A stretch of 9,875 bases of DNA from Anaerolinea thermophila (GCA_020722405.1 DYKW01000056.1:1-9875); one strand, 5' to 3'; positions 1-5,878 are shown, numbered from the stretch's first letter. Made by a program: numbers and translations. Notes: a model not told the origin generated them from the sequence alone.

Positions 1-3
1 TTT

Positions 4-105
4 GGGGAGAGCGGCACACCGTCCCGCGAAGTACCCGCAGGGTGAAGGTTTGAGCGGTTCAACCAGTTTTTTGAAGAAACCTTCGGGACGTTTCCCCTTC
101 TTTTT
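4..105. ncRNA. Possible structured RNA (nested three-way junction), unidentified
   Basis: Complementary segments nest cleanly. An outer stem pairs GGGGA (4-8) with TCCCC (93-97). P1 pairs 20-25 with 85-90. A small hairpin pairs ACCC (33-36) with GGGT (40-43). P3 pairs GAAGGTTT (44-51) with AAACCTTC (77-84), and an inner stem pairs TTCAA (58-62) with TTGAA (71-75). The last three helices abut without unpaired bases at 43/44 and 84/85, as expected for a coaxially stacked junction. On the plus strand a pyrimidine/T-rich run (98-105) follows, as at the 3' end of a terminated RNA. It does not match what I remember of RNase P RNA, tmRNA, 6S, SRP or 5S RNA. The 5' side may be cut by the window edge. 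It could instead be chance pairing inside a coding tail. Confidence 0.3.
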
Positions 106-116
106 GAGATGATACT

Positions 117-140
117 GAGCAGAGGGTACTTCCTCTGCTC
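117..140. repeat. Perfect 9-bp hairpin
   Basis: GAGCAGAGG (117-125) and CCTCTGCTC (132-140) are perfectly complementary around a 6-nt loop. No T-tract follows on either strand, so it is not a standard Rho-independent terminator. It lies just after the stop codon (110-112) of the plus-strand frame that is open to the left edge, so it could close a transcript entering from the left. Confidence 0.55.
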
Positions 141-163
141 ACTCTCCTTGATTAACTCAGCTT

Positions 164-190
164 CTGGCGGGATGGTTCATTTTCCGCCGG
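164..190. repeat. 7-bp hairpin with one G-T pair
   Basis: CTGGCGG (164-170) pairs with CCGCCGG (184-190), with one G-T wobble, around a 13-nt loop. It is one of a series of stems in this gene-free stretch. Its function is unknown. Confidence 0.35.
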
Positions 191-235
191 AAATAGATTT
201 ACATTTTTCTCTGGTGTACAAACCCCCACCCCCGG

Positions 236-260
236 CCCATCCCCCAAATTGGGGGATGGG
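236..260. repeat. 12-bp palindrome (CCCATCCCCCAA arms)
   Basis: Arms 236-247 and 249-260 are perfect reverse complements around a single central base. In a single strand this would fold as a stem of about 10 bp with a small loop. A related CCCCCAA/TTGGGGG pair spans the stop codon of the IPP isomerase gene (3459-3489), suggesting a short dispersed palindrome family in this genome. Confidence 0.6.
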
Positions 261-270
261 AGAACTGTAG

Positions 271-311
271 CGGGGTGTTTTTGGGGTACTTTGTGCCCCA
301 AAAACACCCCG
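271..311. repeat. 16-bp perfect inverted repeat
   Basis: CGGGGTGTTTTTGGGG (271-286) and its exact reverse complement (296-311) flank a 9-nt loop. This is the longest perfect stem in the left region. There is no terminal T-tract, and the T/A runs are inside the stem. It resembles intergenic palindromic repeat elements more than a terminator. Confidence 0.65.
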
Positions 312-323
312 GAAAGCATCTTT

Positions 324-350
324 CCCCCCTTCCCTCACAGGGAAGGGGGG
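324..350. repeat. 12-bp perfect inverted repeat with 3-nt loop
   Basis: CCCCCCTTCCCT (324-335) and AGGGAAGGGGGG (339-350) pair perfectly around CAC. A second G-run follows directly (355-361). This pyrimidine/purine palindrome is of the kind often dispersed between genes in Chloroflexota and cyanobacteria; that comparison is from memory, not a search. Confidence 0.6.
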
Positions 351-433
351 AGCAAGGGGGGATGGGTGAGAACACCTCGATTGGTTGTAAGTGTCTACAG
401 ATTTCTGAACCATGCCCTTCCGGCAAACCCAAA

Positions 434-500
434 GATGTTCCCCAAAAAAAGCGGACACGGATAACCATGCTCAAGATCATCCGTGTCCAAGGGGAACGTC
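434..500 (-). terminator. Rho-independent terminator of the reductase gene
   Basis: Read on the minus strand, a 10-bp perfect stem (479-488 with 453-462) encloses a 16-nt loop and is followed two bases later by seven Ts (444-450). It lies about 100 nt after the reductase stop codon. An outer pair (491-500 with 434-443, ten positions with one G-T) could extend the stem around the T-run, forming a larger alternative fold. The loop is longer than usual for an intrinsic terminator. Confidence 0.7.
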
Positions 501-591
501 TCTCCCCTGAGTTCCAATCCAGAGATTGTGTGCTACTGAGGACGGGAAAGCGCGCCGTACGCACCATCATTTGTCGCCCGCAGTGAGGCAA

Positions 592-1572
592 TCACTCCCG
601 AGGGGCCTGTTGTTGCAGGTATTCCCGCATGGCAACCGCAGATTTGGCGCCATCCCCTACGGCAACGGCCACCTGCGCCAGGTTGTTGGCGCGCACATCC
701 CCAGCGGCAAACATTCCCGGCAATGAAGTGCGCATGTGCTCATCCGTGAGAATATAGCCTTTGTTATCCAGGTCTACCAACCCGCGGACAAAGTCGGTTT
801 CGGGCTGATAGCCGACATAGATGAACACCCCAGCAGCAGGTATCTCTTCCAGTTCACCCGTCTTCCGATCCCGTATCACCACCGAGGAGACAGAAGCATC
901 GCCTCTAATCTCCACCGCCTCATGCGAAAAACGACAAACTGCTTTAGGGTTGCCCTGCACCCGCTCCTGCAACACTTTCTCGGCAATGGAGTAATCGAGA
1001 TACTCCACAAAGGTCACTTTACGGGCATACTGCAAGAGAATTTCCGCTTCCTGCAGACCGGAGTTGCCACACCCGATCACAACAACGTCTTGATCTTTGT
1101 AAAGCGGCCCATCGCAGGTGGCGCAGTATGAGACTCCATGCGAGTACAGCTTAGCCTCGCCAGGAATACCCAGTTTTTTAGGCTGGCTACCGGTAGCCAG
1201 CAAGACAGCCCGCCCACGGTATGCTTTGCCACTCTCGGTGTGGACTACAAAAATGCCCGCGGCATTCTTTTCGATGCGGGTAACCTCATCGAACTCGGCT
1301 AGTTGCGCGCCAAAGCGTTCAGTCTGTTGACGAAAACGCTCCATCAACTCGGAACCATCAATCCCATCAGGGAAGCCGGGGAAATTTTCAATCCGATGCG
1401 TCGAAGCAGCCAGCCCGCCGCTGGCCTCCTTCTCCAGAATCAACGTTTTCCAACCATCGCGAGCGGTGTAAATTCCCGCCGTGAAACCGGCCGCGCCCGC
1501 CCCAATGATAATCACATCGAACAATTGTTGAGCATCAATCTCCTGTTCTTTACCTATATTGAAGTTAAACAT
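592..1572 (-). CDS. trxB: Thioredoxin reductase-like NAD(P)H flavoprotein disulfide reductase
   Basis: This 326-residue FAD enzyme is predicted to pass electrons from a nicotinamide cofactor through a redox-active CxxC to thioredoxin or a similar cytosolic thiol protein. Visible are the FAD-binding GAGAAG (residues 24-29), the catalytic CATCD (C150, C153), the second Rossmann motif GCGNSG (167-172) and the C-terminal GMFAAGDVR FAD signature (286-294). Length fits the low-molecular-weight family. The start chosen is the ATG at 1572: AGGAG lies 8 nt upstream. The in-frame GTG nine bases earlier overlaps that ribosome site and is unlikely. The HRRxxxR NADPH motif of classical TrxR is replaced by FVEYLDYSIAEK, with an acidic residue (E190) as in NADH-using AhpF. 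Cofactor preference and partner are therefore uncertain. The gene stands alone and ends at its own terminator; no thioredoxin gene is adjacent. Confidence 0.88.
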   Translation of the reverse strand: MFNFNIGKEQEIDAQQLFDVIIIGAGAAGFTAGIYTARDGWKTLILEKEASGGLAASTHRIENFPGFPDGIDGSELMERFRQQTERFGAQLAEFDEVTRIEKNAAGIFVVHTESGKAYRGRAVLLATGSQPKKLGIPGEAKLYSHGVSYCATCDGPLYKDQDVVVIGCGNSGLQEAEILLQYARKVTFVEYLDYSIAEKVLQERVQGNPKAVCRFSHEAVEIRGDASVSSVVIRDRKTGELEEIPAAGVFIYVGYQPETDFVRGLVDLDNKGYILTDEHMRTSLPGMFAAGDVRANNLAQVAVAVGDGAKSAVAMREYLQQQAPRE

Positions 1573-1593
1573 GATACACACTCCTGTTAAATA

Positions 1594-1609
1594 ACAGTGA
1601 CTTTACTGT
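1594..1609. promoter_or_regulatory. Short dyad upstream of the reductase gene
   Basis: ACAGT (1594-1598) and ACTGT (1605-1609) form a 5-bp dyad with a 6-nt spacer, 22 bp upstream of the reductase start codon. The location suits an operator or leader element, but 5-bp arms can occur by chance. I see no convincing -10/-35 pair nearby. Confidence 0.2.
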
Positions 1610-1617
1610 AAAAGTGA

Positions 1618-2025
1618 ATTGACCGAATCCTGACAAACAAAGAAACTGCTGGGGAAAAGGTTGATGTAAAAACAAAATCCTTTATCCAACAGTTTCGTCA
1701 GTTACTATACCACGTGTTTCCCAACCGGGCAGACGCGATCATGGATTTGATCGATACGCCAACCGTAGCGGGACACGTGTCGCCACCGGCCGCATTCAGC
1801 AAAAAAACCCTTTCGGCCAATACCACGCCGAATAAGCGACCTGAAGCGGAGATGGTGAAGAAGAGAGTGCTGCTAAAATCGCAGAAAAATGCACCAGGCG
1901 AAATGGATGGAAATACTCGTAGCCGGTGCGACTGGCCAAGCGGGACACCTCCTGTGTAGCGCCGTGGGATGTACGTCGGGGTGAACCCGAGAGCAATGAC
2001 AACCAAACGGCAATTGAGCAGTGCC
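1618..2025 (+). pseudogene. Decayed transposase-like fragment, frameshifted
   Basis: No intact gene fills this gap, but plus-strand translation resembles pieces of a DDE-type transposase. One frame, open from 1618 to the stop at 1957-1959, reads FPNRADAIMDLIDT near its start, then NTTPNKRPEAE, which resembles the segment around the first catalytic Asp (usually D-T-T-P-N). A second frame continues from 1956 with VAPWDVRRGEPESND, like the W-V-x-P-L-S-V-R-R stretch downstream in such proteins. The fragments are in the expected order but much of the protein is missing, and the frame changes at about 1956. There is no in-frame ATG at the beginning. The relic ends where the ACP gene begins. The family resemblance is from memory of sequence patterns and is unverified. 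Confidence 0.4.
1801..1832 (-). terminator. Weak candidate terminator downstream of acpP
   Basis: On the minus strand a 6-bp stem (1827-1832 with 1812-1817, 9-nt loop) is followed four bases later by seven Ts (1801-1807). It lies about 200 nt after the ACP stop codon, within the transposase-like relic. No better terminator is visible between acpP and the reductase gene. The stem is short and the distance long, so this is tentative. Confidence 0.3.
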
Positions 2026-2265
2026 TTATGCTTTCATAAAAGAATCTACATACTTAACGGCCTCACCAACCGTGGTGATTGTCTGAGCGTCTTCATCGGA
2101 AATCTCACCGCCGAATTTATCTTCAAACGCCATAATCAATTCCACCAGGTCTAGCGAATCAGCCTCCAGGTCTTCGCGAAAGCGGGCTTCCGGCGTCACC
2201 TTTTCTTCAGGGATTTCCAACAAGTCTACGATGATCTCTTTGATCTGTTCAAATGTATCAGACAT
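2026..2265 (-). CDS. acpP: Acyl carrier protein
   Basis: This 79-residue acidic carrier protein holds acyl chains on a 4'-phosphopantetheine arm during fatty acid synthesis in the cytosol. The attachment motif DSLDLVEL is intact, with the modified serine at S37. Length and charge pattern are standard for bacterial ACP. The ATG at 2265 has a near-consensus ribosome site, GAGGAGGT, 7 nt upstream, suggesting strong translation, as is usual for an abundant protein. It has its own promoter (2337-2364), divergent from the isomerase gene. No fab genes are adjacent, whereas acpP commonly sits between fabG and fabF, so it is either the genome's detached primary ACP or a dedicated carrier. The near-canonical sequence favours the former. 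Confidence 0.95.
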   Translation of the reverse strand: MSDTFEQIKEIIVDLLEIPEEKVTPEARFREDLEADSLDLVELIMAFEDKFGGEISDEDAQTITTVGEAVKYVDSFMKA

Positions 2266-2336
2266 GGTTACGACCTCCTCAGAGAGTAATGTTGAAATTG
2301 TCTGCGATTCTTGTGCCTGTCAAATCGCACCAGGGT

Positions 2337-2364
2337 ATTGTAACCGCTGATGACAGAAAGTCAA
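2337..2364 (-). promoter_or_regulatory. Sigma70-type promoter of acpP
   Basis: On the minus strand TTGACT (2359-2364) is followed after 16 bp by TACAAT (2337-2342); each matches consensus at five of six positions. This predicts an untranslated leader of roughly 65 nt before the ACP start codon. Its -35 box is 6 bp from the -35 box of the divergent isomerase promoter. Confidence 0.65.
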
Positions 2365-2370
2365 GACAAA

Positions 2371-2399
2371 TTGACAGTTCCATAACAGACTGGTAAGAT
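2371..2399 (+). promoter_or_regulatory. Sigma70-type promoter of the IPP isomerase gene
   Basis: A perfect TTGACA (2371-2376) is followed after exactly 17 bp by TAAGAT (2394-2399), with a TGG extended -10 element directly before it (2391-2393). The predicted start near 2406 leaves a leader of about 20 nt containing AGGGA (2413-2417) before the ATG at 2428. Confidence 0.7.
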
Positions 2400-2427
2400 T
2401 GCTTTACTTTATAGGGAACACAAAATC

Positions 2428-3480
2428 ATGTCGAAAGTTACGCCCATCAGCCGACGCAAAAACGATCACATTCGCATTAACCTGGAAGAGGACGTACGCT
2501 CTGGACTGACCACCGGCCTGGAGCGTTATTCATTTATCCATGAAGCCCTTCCGGAAATGGCACTCAACGACGCGGACTTGCGGGTGTCCCTGTTTGGAAA
2601 GGTGGTACGCGCCCCCTTGTTGATCTCGTCAATGACCGGCGGCACCCAGGAGGCAGCCATTTTGAACCACCGACTGGCAGAAGCCGCACAAGAGGCCGGT
2701 ATTGCAATGGGACTAGGCTCACAACGCGCCGCCATTGAACATCCTGAACTTGCCGCCACCTTTTCCATCGCTCGTAAAGTTGCCCCTGATGCCCTGCTGT
2801 TTGCCAACCTGGGCGCCGTGCAACTCAATTACGGATACGGCATCACGGAATGCCGTCGCGCGGTGGACATGCTGGAGGCCGATGCTCTGATTTTGCACCT
2901 CAACCCATTGCAAGAAGCCGTGCAACACAATGGGAATACCGATTTCGACAACCTGGCAAAGAAAATCGAGCAAACCTGCCGCCTGTTAGAAGTGCCCACC
3001 ATCGTCAAGGAAGTGGGCTGGGGAATTTCCGAGCGCACTGCACGCCTCCTGGCAAATTGCGGCGTAGCCGCCATAGACGTCGCCGGTGCGGGAGGCACCA
3101 GTTGGTCCCAGGTGGAAATGCACCGCGCCCCCGATGCCTTTACCCGCTCACTAGCAGCCACTTTTACGGAATGGGGCATCCCCACCGCAGAAAGCATTCT
3201 CAACATTCGACGCGCAGCCCCTGAAATGCCGATTTTCGCCAGCGGCGGCCTGCGCCATGGGCTGGATATTGCGAAATGCCTGGGGCTGGGTGCCACCCTG
3301 GGCGGCATGGCGGGCATGTTTCTCAAAGCCGCGGCCCAATCCACCGAGACCGTACTCGATACCATTCGCCTGTTGGAAGCCCAACTGCAGGTGACAATGT
3401 TTGCCACCGGGGCGCGCACCCTCGCCGATTTGCCCGCCAAATTACGGGAACGTCAATCCCCCCAAATGCCAAAAGCGTGA
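2428..3480 (+). CDS. fni: Isopentenyl-diphosphate delta-isomerase, type 2 (FMN-dependent)
   Basis: This 350-residue cytosolic enzyme interconverts isopentenyl and dimethylallyl diphosphate using reduced FMN and a divalent metal, setting the primer/extender balance for isoprenoid synthesis. Family motifs appear in order: RRKNDHI (9-15) for substrate binding, SSMTGG (67-72), MGLGSQR (94-100), HLNPLQEAVQ (157-166) with the conserved Gln/Glu pair, VKEVGWGIS (193-201), DVAGAGGTSW (217-226) and ASGGLRHGLDIAKCLGLGA (271-289) for phosphate and FMN binding in a TIM barrel. Length is normal. The start has AGGGA 10 nt upstream and a good promoter. The downstream plus-strand gene is a prenyl synthase, consistent with a shared pathway, though 179 bp of repeat separates them. 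The last few codons run into a CCCCCAA palindrome, so the extreme C-terminus (QSPQMPKA) may be repeat-derived. Confidence 0.95.
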   Translation: MSKVTPISRRKNDHIRINLEEDVRSGLTTGLERYSFIHEALPEMALNDADLRVSLFGKVVRAPLLISSMTGGTQEAAILNHRLAEAAQEAGIAMGLGSQRAAIEHPELAATFSIARKVAPDALLFANLGAVQLNYGYGITECRRAVDMLEADALILHLNPLQEAVQHNGNTDFDNLAKKIEQTCRLLEVPTIVKEVGWGISERTARLLANCGVAAIDVAGAGGTSWSQVEMHRAPDAFTRSLAATFTEWGIPTAESILNIRRAAPEMPIFASGGLRHGLDIAKCLGLGATLGGMAGMFLKAAAQSTETVLDTIRLLEAQLQVTMFATGARTLADLPAKLRERQSPQMPKA

Positions 3481-3489
3481 AATTGGGGG
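3459..3489. repeat. CCCCCAA/TTGGGGG inverted repeat across the fni stop codon
   Basis: CCCCCAA (3459-3465) and TTGGGGG (3483-3489) pair around a 17-nt loop containing the TGA stop. No T-tract follows, so termination here is doubtful. The arms match the core of the palindrome at 236-260. Confidence 0.4.
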
Positions 3490-3508
3490 AGAAGCCAGAT
3501 TTACCAAT

Positions 3509-3659
3509 ACTCAGGTAGCGCAATTTTTACCCGTCATTGTGGGCAGGCGTGAGGCGTCAGGTGTCAACGAACAACGAGCAGGCATTAGCATTCAGCAACC
3601 CGTCGGCCGCACACCTACCCAACTACCTAACTACCTAACTACCTAACTACCCGACTACC
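3509..3659 (-). repeat. Dispersed repeat, copy A (inverted relative to copy B)
   Basis: The reverse complement of this segment aligns with 7061-7212. The best block is 36 bp (3512-3547 against 7174-7209) with 4 differences. A shared GCTGAATGCT (3587-3596 and 7146-7155) and an octamer tract at the far end occur in the same order. The two copies differ by a small insertion in the middle of copy B. It fills almost the whole gap between fni and the prenyl synthase gene. Confidence 0.7.
3615..3659. repeat. Tandem octamer repeat, CTACCTAA unit
   Basis: Five units (CTACCCAA, three of CTACCTAA, CTACCCGA) plus a partial one run without a gap to the ATG at 3660. The tract takes the place of a ribosome-binding site for the next gene. 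A degenerate version in the opposite orientation lies at 7063-7100. Confidence 0.85.
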
Positions 3660-4661
3660 ATGCCCACTTTACTTGATTCCCTACTTCCCGCCATCGAAGA
3701 AGAAATACGCCGCGTTCTGGCTTTAAATAATGGCGAACAATATTCCCTGCTCCACCACATGATGGCCTACCACCTGGGCTGGGAGGGCGAAGGTGCCGGG
3801 CCAAAGGCCAGCGGCAAGCGCGTGCGTCCCATCCTGGTGCTCTTGACCTGCGCCGCAGCGGGCGGTGACTGGCATACCGCACTGCCGGCAGCCGCGGCGG
3901 TAGAGTTACTGCACAACTTCTCCCTCATCCACGACGACATCGAAGACAACAGTCCCCTGCGCCGGGGGCGTCCCACCGTGTGGAAATTATGGGGCATTCC
4001 ACAAGCCATCAATGCGGGAGATAGCATGTTCACCTTGGCTCAGGTCGCCATCCTGCAACTCCCCCTGTCAGCAGAACGCGCTTTGCAGGCCGCGCGTATC
4101 TTCCAGCAGGCCTGTCTGCGCCTCACCCAGGGGCAATTTTTGGATATTTCCTATGAAGAACAACGCGACTTGCCCCAGGAAGCCTATTGGCCGATGGTAG
4201 GTGGCAAAACTGCCGCGCTATTGGCCGCCTGCACCGAACTGGGTGCGCTATGCGCCGGCGCACCCCCTGAAATACAGTCTGCCTACCGCGAGTTTGGTGA
4301 AAAACTTGGTCTTGCCTTCCAGGTGTTGGACGATGAACTGGGTATTTGGGGCGACGAAGCCCAAACAGGCAAATCGGCGGCCAGTGACTTGCTGGAAGGC
4401 AAGAAATCTCTACCCGTGTTGTACGGCCTGCAACAGGAGGGTGCCTTCGCACGGCGCTGGATGGCCGGTGTACTGACGCCTGAGGAAGTGCCAGCCCTAG
4501 CCGCCCAGTTGGAAACCGAAGGCGCGCGTGACTATGCGCAAAAAACTGCCGCCCGCTTGACGGACGAAGCCCTGGCTGCCCTGGAACGTGCCCAACCACA
4601 AGGTGAATCTGGCGAAGCACTGCGCAGCCTGGCACGACATTTGTTGCGCAGACAGGCTTGA
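3660..4661 (+). CDS. Polyprenyl diphosphate synthase (trans-isoprenyl, FPP/GGPP type)
   Basis: This 333-residue all-alpha enzyme condenses IPP with allylic diphosphates into a prenyl diphosphate for quinone, carotenoid or lipid-carrier synthesis. Seen: GKRVRP (52-57), the first aspartate-rich motif DDIED (92-96) followed by RRGRPT, GGKTA (181-185), and the second motif region LDDELGIWGD (223-232) followed by TGKSA and GKKSLPV. The second motif ends in Gly rather than Asp (DDELG); I recall DDLLG-type variants in related actinobacterial and Chloroflexota enzymes, so this need not mean loss of activity. Phe87, five residues before the first motif, and the lack of a two-residue insertion there suggest a short product, perhaps GGPP, but chain length cannot be settled by eye. 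No Shine-Dalgarno precedes the ATG; the octamer tract abuts it. The next in-frame Mets (34-35) would remove the N-terminal helix, so this start is preferred. Confidence 0.9.
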   Translation: MPTLLDSLLPAIEEEIRRVLALNNGEQYSLLHHMMAYHLGWEGEGAGPKASGKRVRPILVLLTCAAAGGDWHTALPAAAAVELLHNFSLIHDDIEDNSPLRRGRPTVWKLWGIPQAINAGDSMFTLAQVAILQLPLSAERALQAARIFQQACLRLTQGQFLDISYEEQRDLPQEAYWPMVGGKTAALLAACTELGALCAGAPPEIQSAYREFGEKLGLAFQVLDDELGIWGDEAQTGKSAASDLLEGKKSLPVLYGLQQEGAFARRWMAGVLTPEEVPALAAQLETEGARDYAQKTAARLTDEALAALERAQPQGESGEALRSLARHLLRRQA

Positions 4662-4689
4662 TTTCTTGACGCATAATCGGCCAATAGAC

Positions 4690-5853
4690 TCACACAAAGG
4701 CCATGAAGACCTGGTTTCCCAGCAGATACGCGCCAGGGGTAAGGCGCAGCGCCTGGTTACTCGTCCATTCTAGCAAGCCTAAAGCCGTCAGGTGGGCAAT
4801 TTGCTCGCCATAAACCGTCTCCAGCGGCACGCCAAAACGCTGCTGAAAGGCATCGGCTAAAACTCCCTCTTGCGTCAAGCGCAAACCCATCATCATGTAT
4901 TCCCCCATTTCTTCTTGCACCGTCAGCGGGTGCGCTTCAATCGTTGCGGGTGTGCGCGGAAAAGCCAGCGAGACACCTGCAAAGGCCTCCATACGGCGGA
5001 TATAAGCCTGTGGGGCACGTACGACTACGGTACGCAACCCAGGGACGTAGCCATGCGCCCCGGCGCCCAATCCCAGGTAAGGCGCGCTGCGCCAATAGGT
5101 CAGGTTGTGGCGGCAGGCATAGGATTCCCGGCGTGCCCAGTTGGAAATCTCGTATTGCACATAACCGGCCTGGGACAGGCGCTCGGCCGCCCATTCGTAC
5201 ATCTCGGCGGCCAAATCGGGGTCCGGGGCGGGCAGCAGGCCGCGCGCCACCCAGTGCTGCATGGGTGTCCCATGCTCCAGTGTGAGGGCGTAGAGTGCCA
5301 AATGCTCCGGAGATAGCCCTAAGGCCAGTTCCAGACTGCGCTGCCAATCTTCCAGACGCTGATAGGGCAGGCCAAAAATCAAATCCAGGTTGAGGTTATC
5401 GAAACCGGCCTGGCGCGCCCAGGTCACCGCCTGGATGGCCTGAGGGTAGTCATGGATGCGTTCTAGCAGGCGCAATTCGCCCGGGTTCGCAGACTGCACG
5501 CCAAAACTCAGACGGTTTACCCCCAAAGCCCGCAGGCCGCGCAGATAGGGGAAATCTACCGTACCCGGGTTGGCTTCTAGGGTGATCTCGGCCTCAGACA
5601 GCAGGGCGAAGGACGCCCTCAGGGTGCGGAAAAGGCTGTCCAACGCGGTTAACGGGAGCAATGAGGGGGTGCCACCCCCTAAAAAAACGGTGCCCACCGC
5701 GGGGTAGTCGGCCTGTTCCCCCAAAAAGCGGAGCTCCCTTTGGAGGGCGGTCACATAGTCCGGGATCAGGGTCTCTAATCCGGCATAGGTATTAAAATCA
5801 CAGTAGGCGCAACGATGACGGCAAAAGGGGATGTGCAGGTACAGGCTATACAT
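4690..5853 (-). CDS. hemW: HemW, radical SAM heme chaperone (HemN-like)
   Basis: This 387-residue protein belongs to the family long annotated as oxygen-independent coproporphyrinogen oxidase but shown in several bacteria to be a heme-binding chaperone that delivers heme to apoproteins. The radical-SAM iron-sulfur motif is CRHRCAYC (C11, C15, C18) followed by DF, the HemW pattern, not the extra cysteine of true HemN. Also visible are GGGTPS (59-64) for SAM binding, FGVQS (117-121), YEISNWAR (234-241), the HemW-typical HNxxYW (HNLTYW, 249-254), GLGAGAH (261-267) and a C-terminal winged-helix-like region from about 310. Length is normal. The ATG has no Shine-Dalgarno, but TATACT lies just 7 nt upstream, suggesting a leaderless transcript. 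The gene converges on the prenyl synthase with a 28-nt gap and no visible terminator. Confidence 0.92.
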   Translation of the reverse strand: MYSLYLHIPFCRHRCAYCDFNTYAGLETLIPDYVTALQRELRFLGEQADYPAVGTVFLGGGTPSLLPLTALDSLFRTLRASFALLSEAEITLEANPGTVDFPYLRGLRALGVNRLSFGVQSANPGELRLLERIHDYPQAIQAVTWARQAGFDNLNLDLIFGLPYQRLEDWQRSLELALGLSPEHLALYALTLEHGTPMQHWVARGLLPAPDPDLAAEMYEWAAERLSQAGYVQYEISNWARRESYACRHNLTYWRSAPYLGLGAGAHGYVPGLRTVVVRAPQAYIRRMEAFAGVSLAFPRTPATIEAHPLTVQEEMGEYMMMGLRLTQEGVLADAFQQRFGVPLETVYGEQIAHLTALGLLEWTSNQALRLTPGAYLLGNQVFMAFV

Positions 5854-5860
5854 GGGTTCA

Positions 5861-5866
5861 AGTATA
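5861..5866 (-). promoter_or_regulatory. -10 element for a leaderless hemW transcript
   Basis: On the minus strand TATACT (five of six consensus) ends 7 nt before the hemW ATG, so the expected transcription start is at or next to the A of the start codon. No good -35 box is seen at 16-18 bp. The absence of a ribosome-binding site agrees with leaderless initiation. Confidence 0.5.
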
Positions 5867-5878
5867 GCACCGAAAAAC

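Larger units (their letters stand above)
1..591. other. Gene-free, hairpin-rich intergenic region
   Basis: No reading frame here gives a recognisable protein. The longer open frames run through GC-rich palindromes and look like by-products of them. The region holds a nested stem structure (4-105), at least five inverted repeats (117-140, 164-190, 236-260, 271-311, 324-350) and the terminator hairpin of the reductase gene (434-500). Two short frames are open to the left edge: 36 codons on plus, ending at 110-112, and about 58 codons on minus. Either could be the tail of a gene outside the window, but I recognise neither. Confidence 0.6.

Noticed and set aside
199..591. Minus-strand frame of 130 codons just after the reductase gene
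   Set aside because: It is read straight through the terminator and the palindromes, giving Pro/Gly/Arg-rich translation. Nothing suggests a protein.
1570..1581. Upstream GTG start for the reductase gene
   Set aside because: The GTG overlaps the AGGAG ribosome site, whereas the ATG three codons later is ideally spaced from it.
2829..3440. Minus-strand open frame of 203 codons
   Set aside because: It is antisense to the type 2 isomerase gene, which has all its family motifs. The minus-strand translation is Arg/Ala/Ser-rich without any domain.
3615..3659. Tandem octamers considered as a CRISPR array or plasmid-type iterons
   Set aside because: Units are 8 bp with no spacers and no cas genes for CRISPR, and there is no replication initiator gene nearby for iterons.
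4690..5853. Annotation as oxygen-independent coproporphyrinogen III oxidase (HemN)
   Set aside because: The CxxxCxxC-D-F pattern lacks HemN's additional cysteine, and the HNxxYW motif is present, both typical of HemW.
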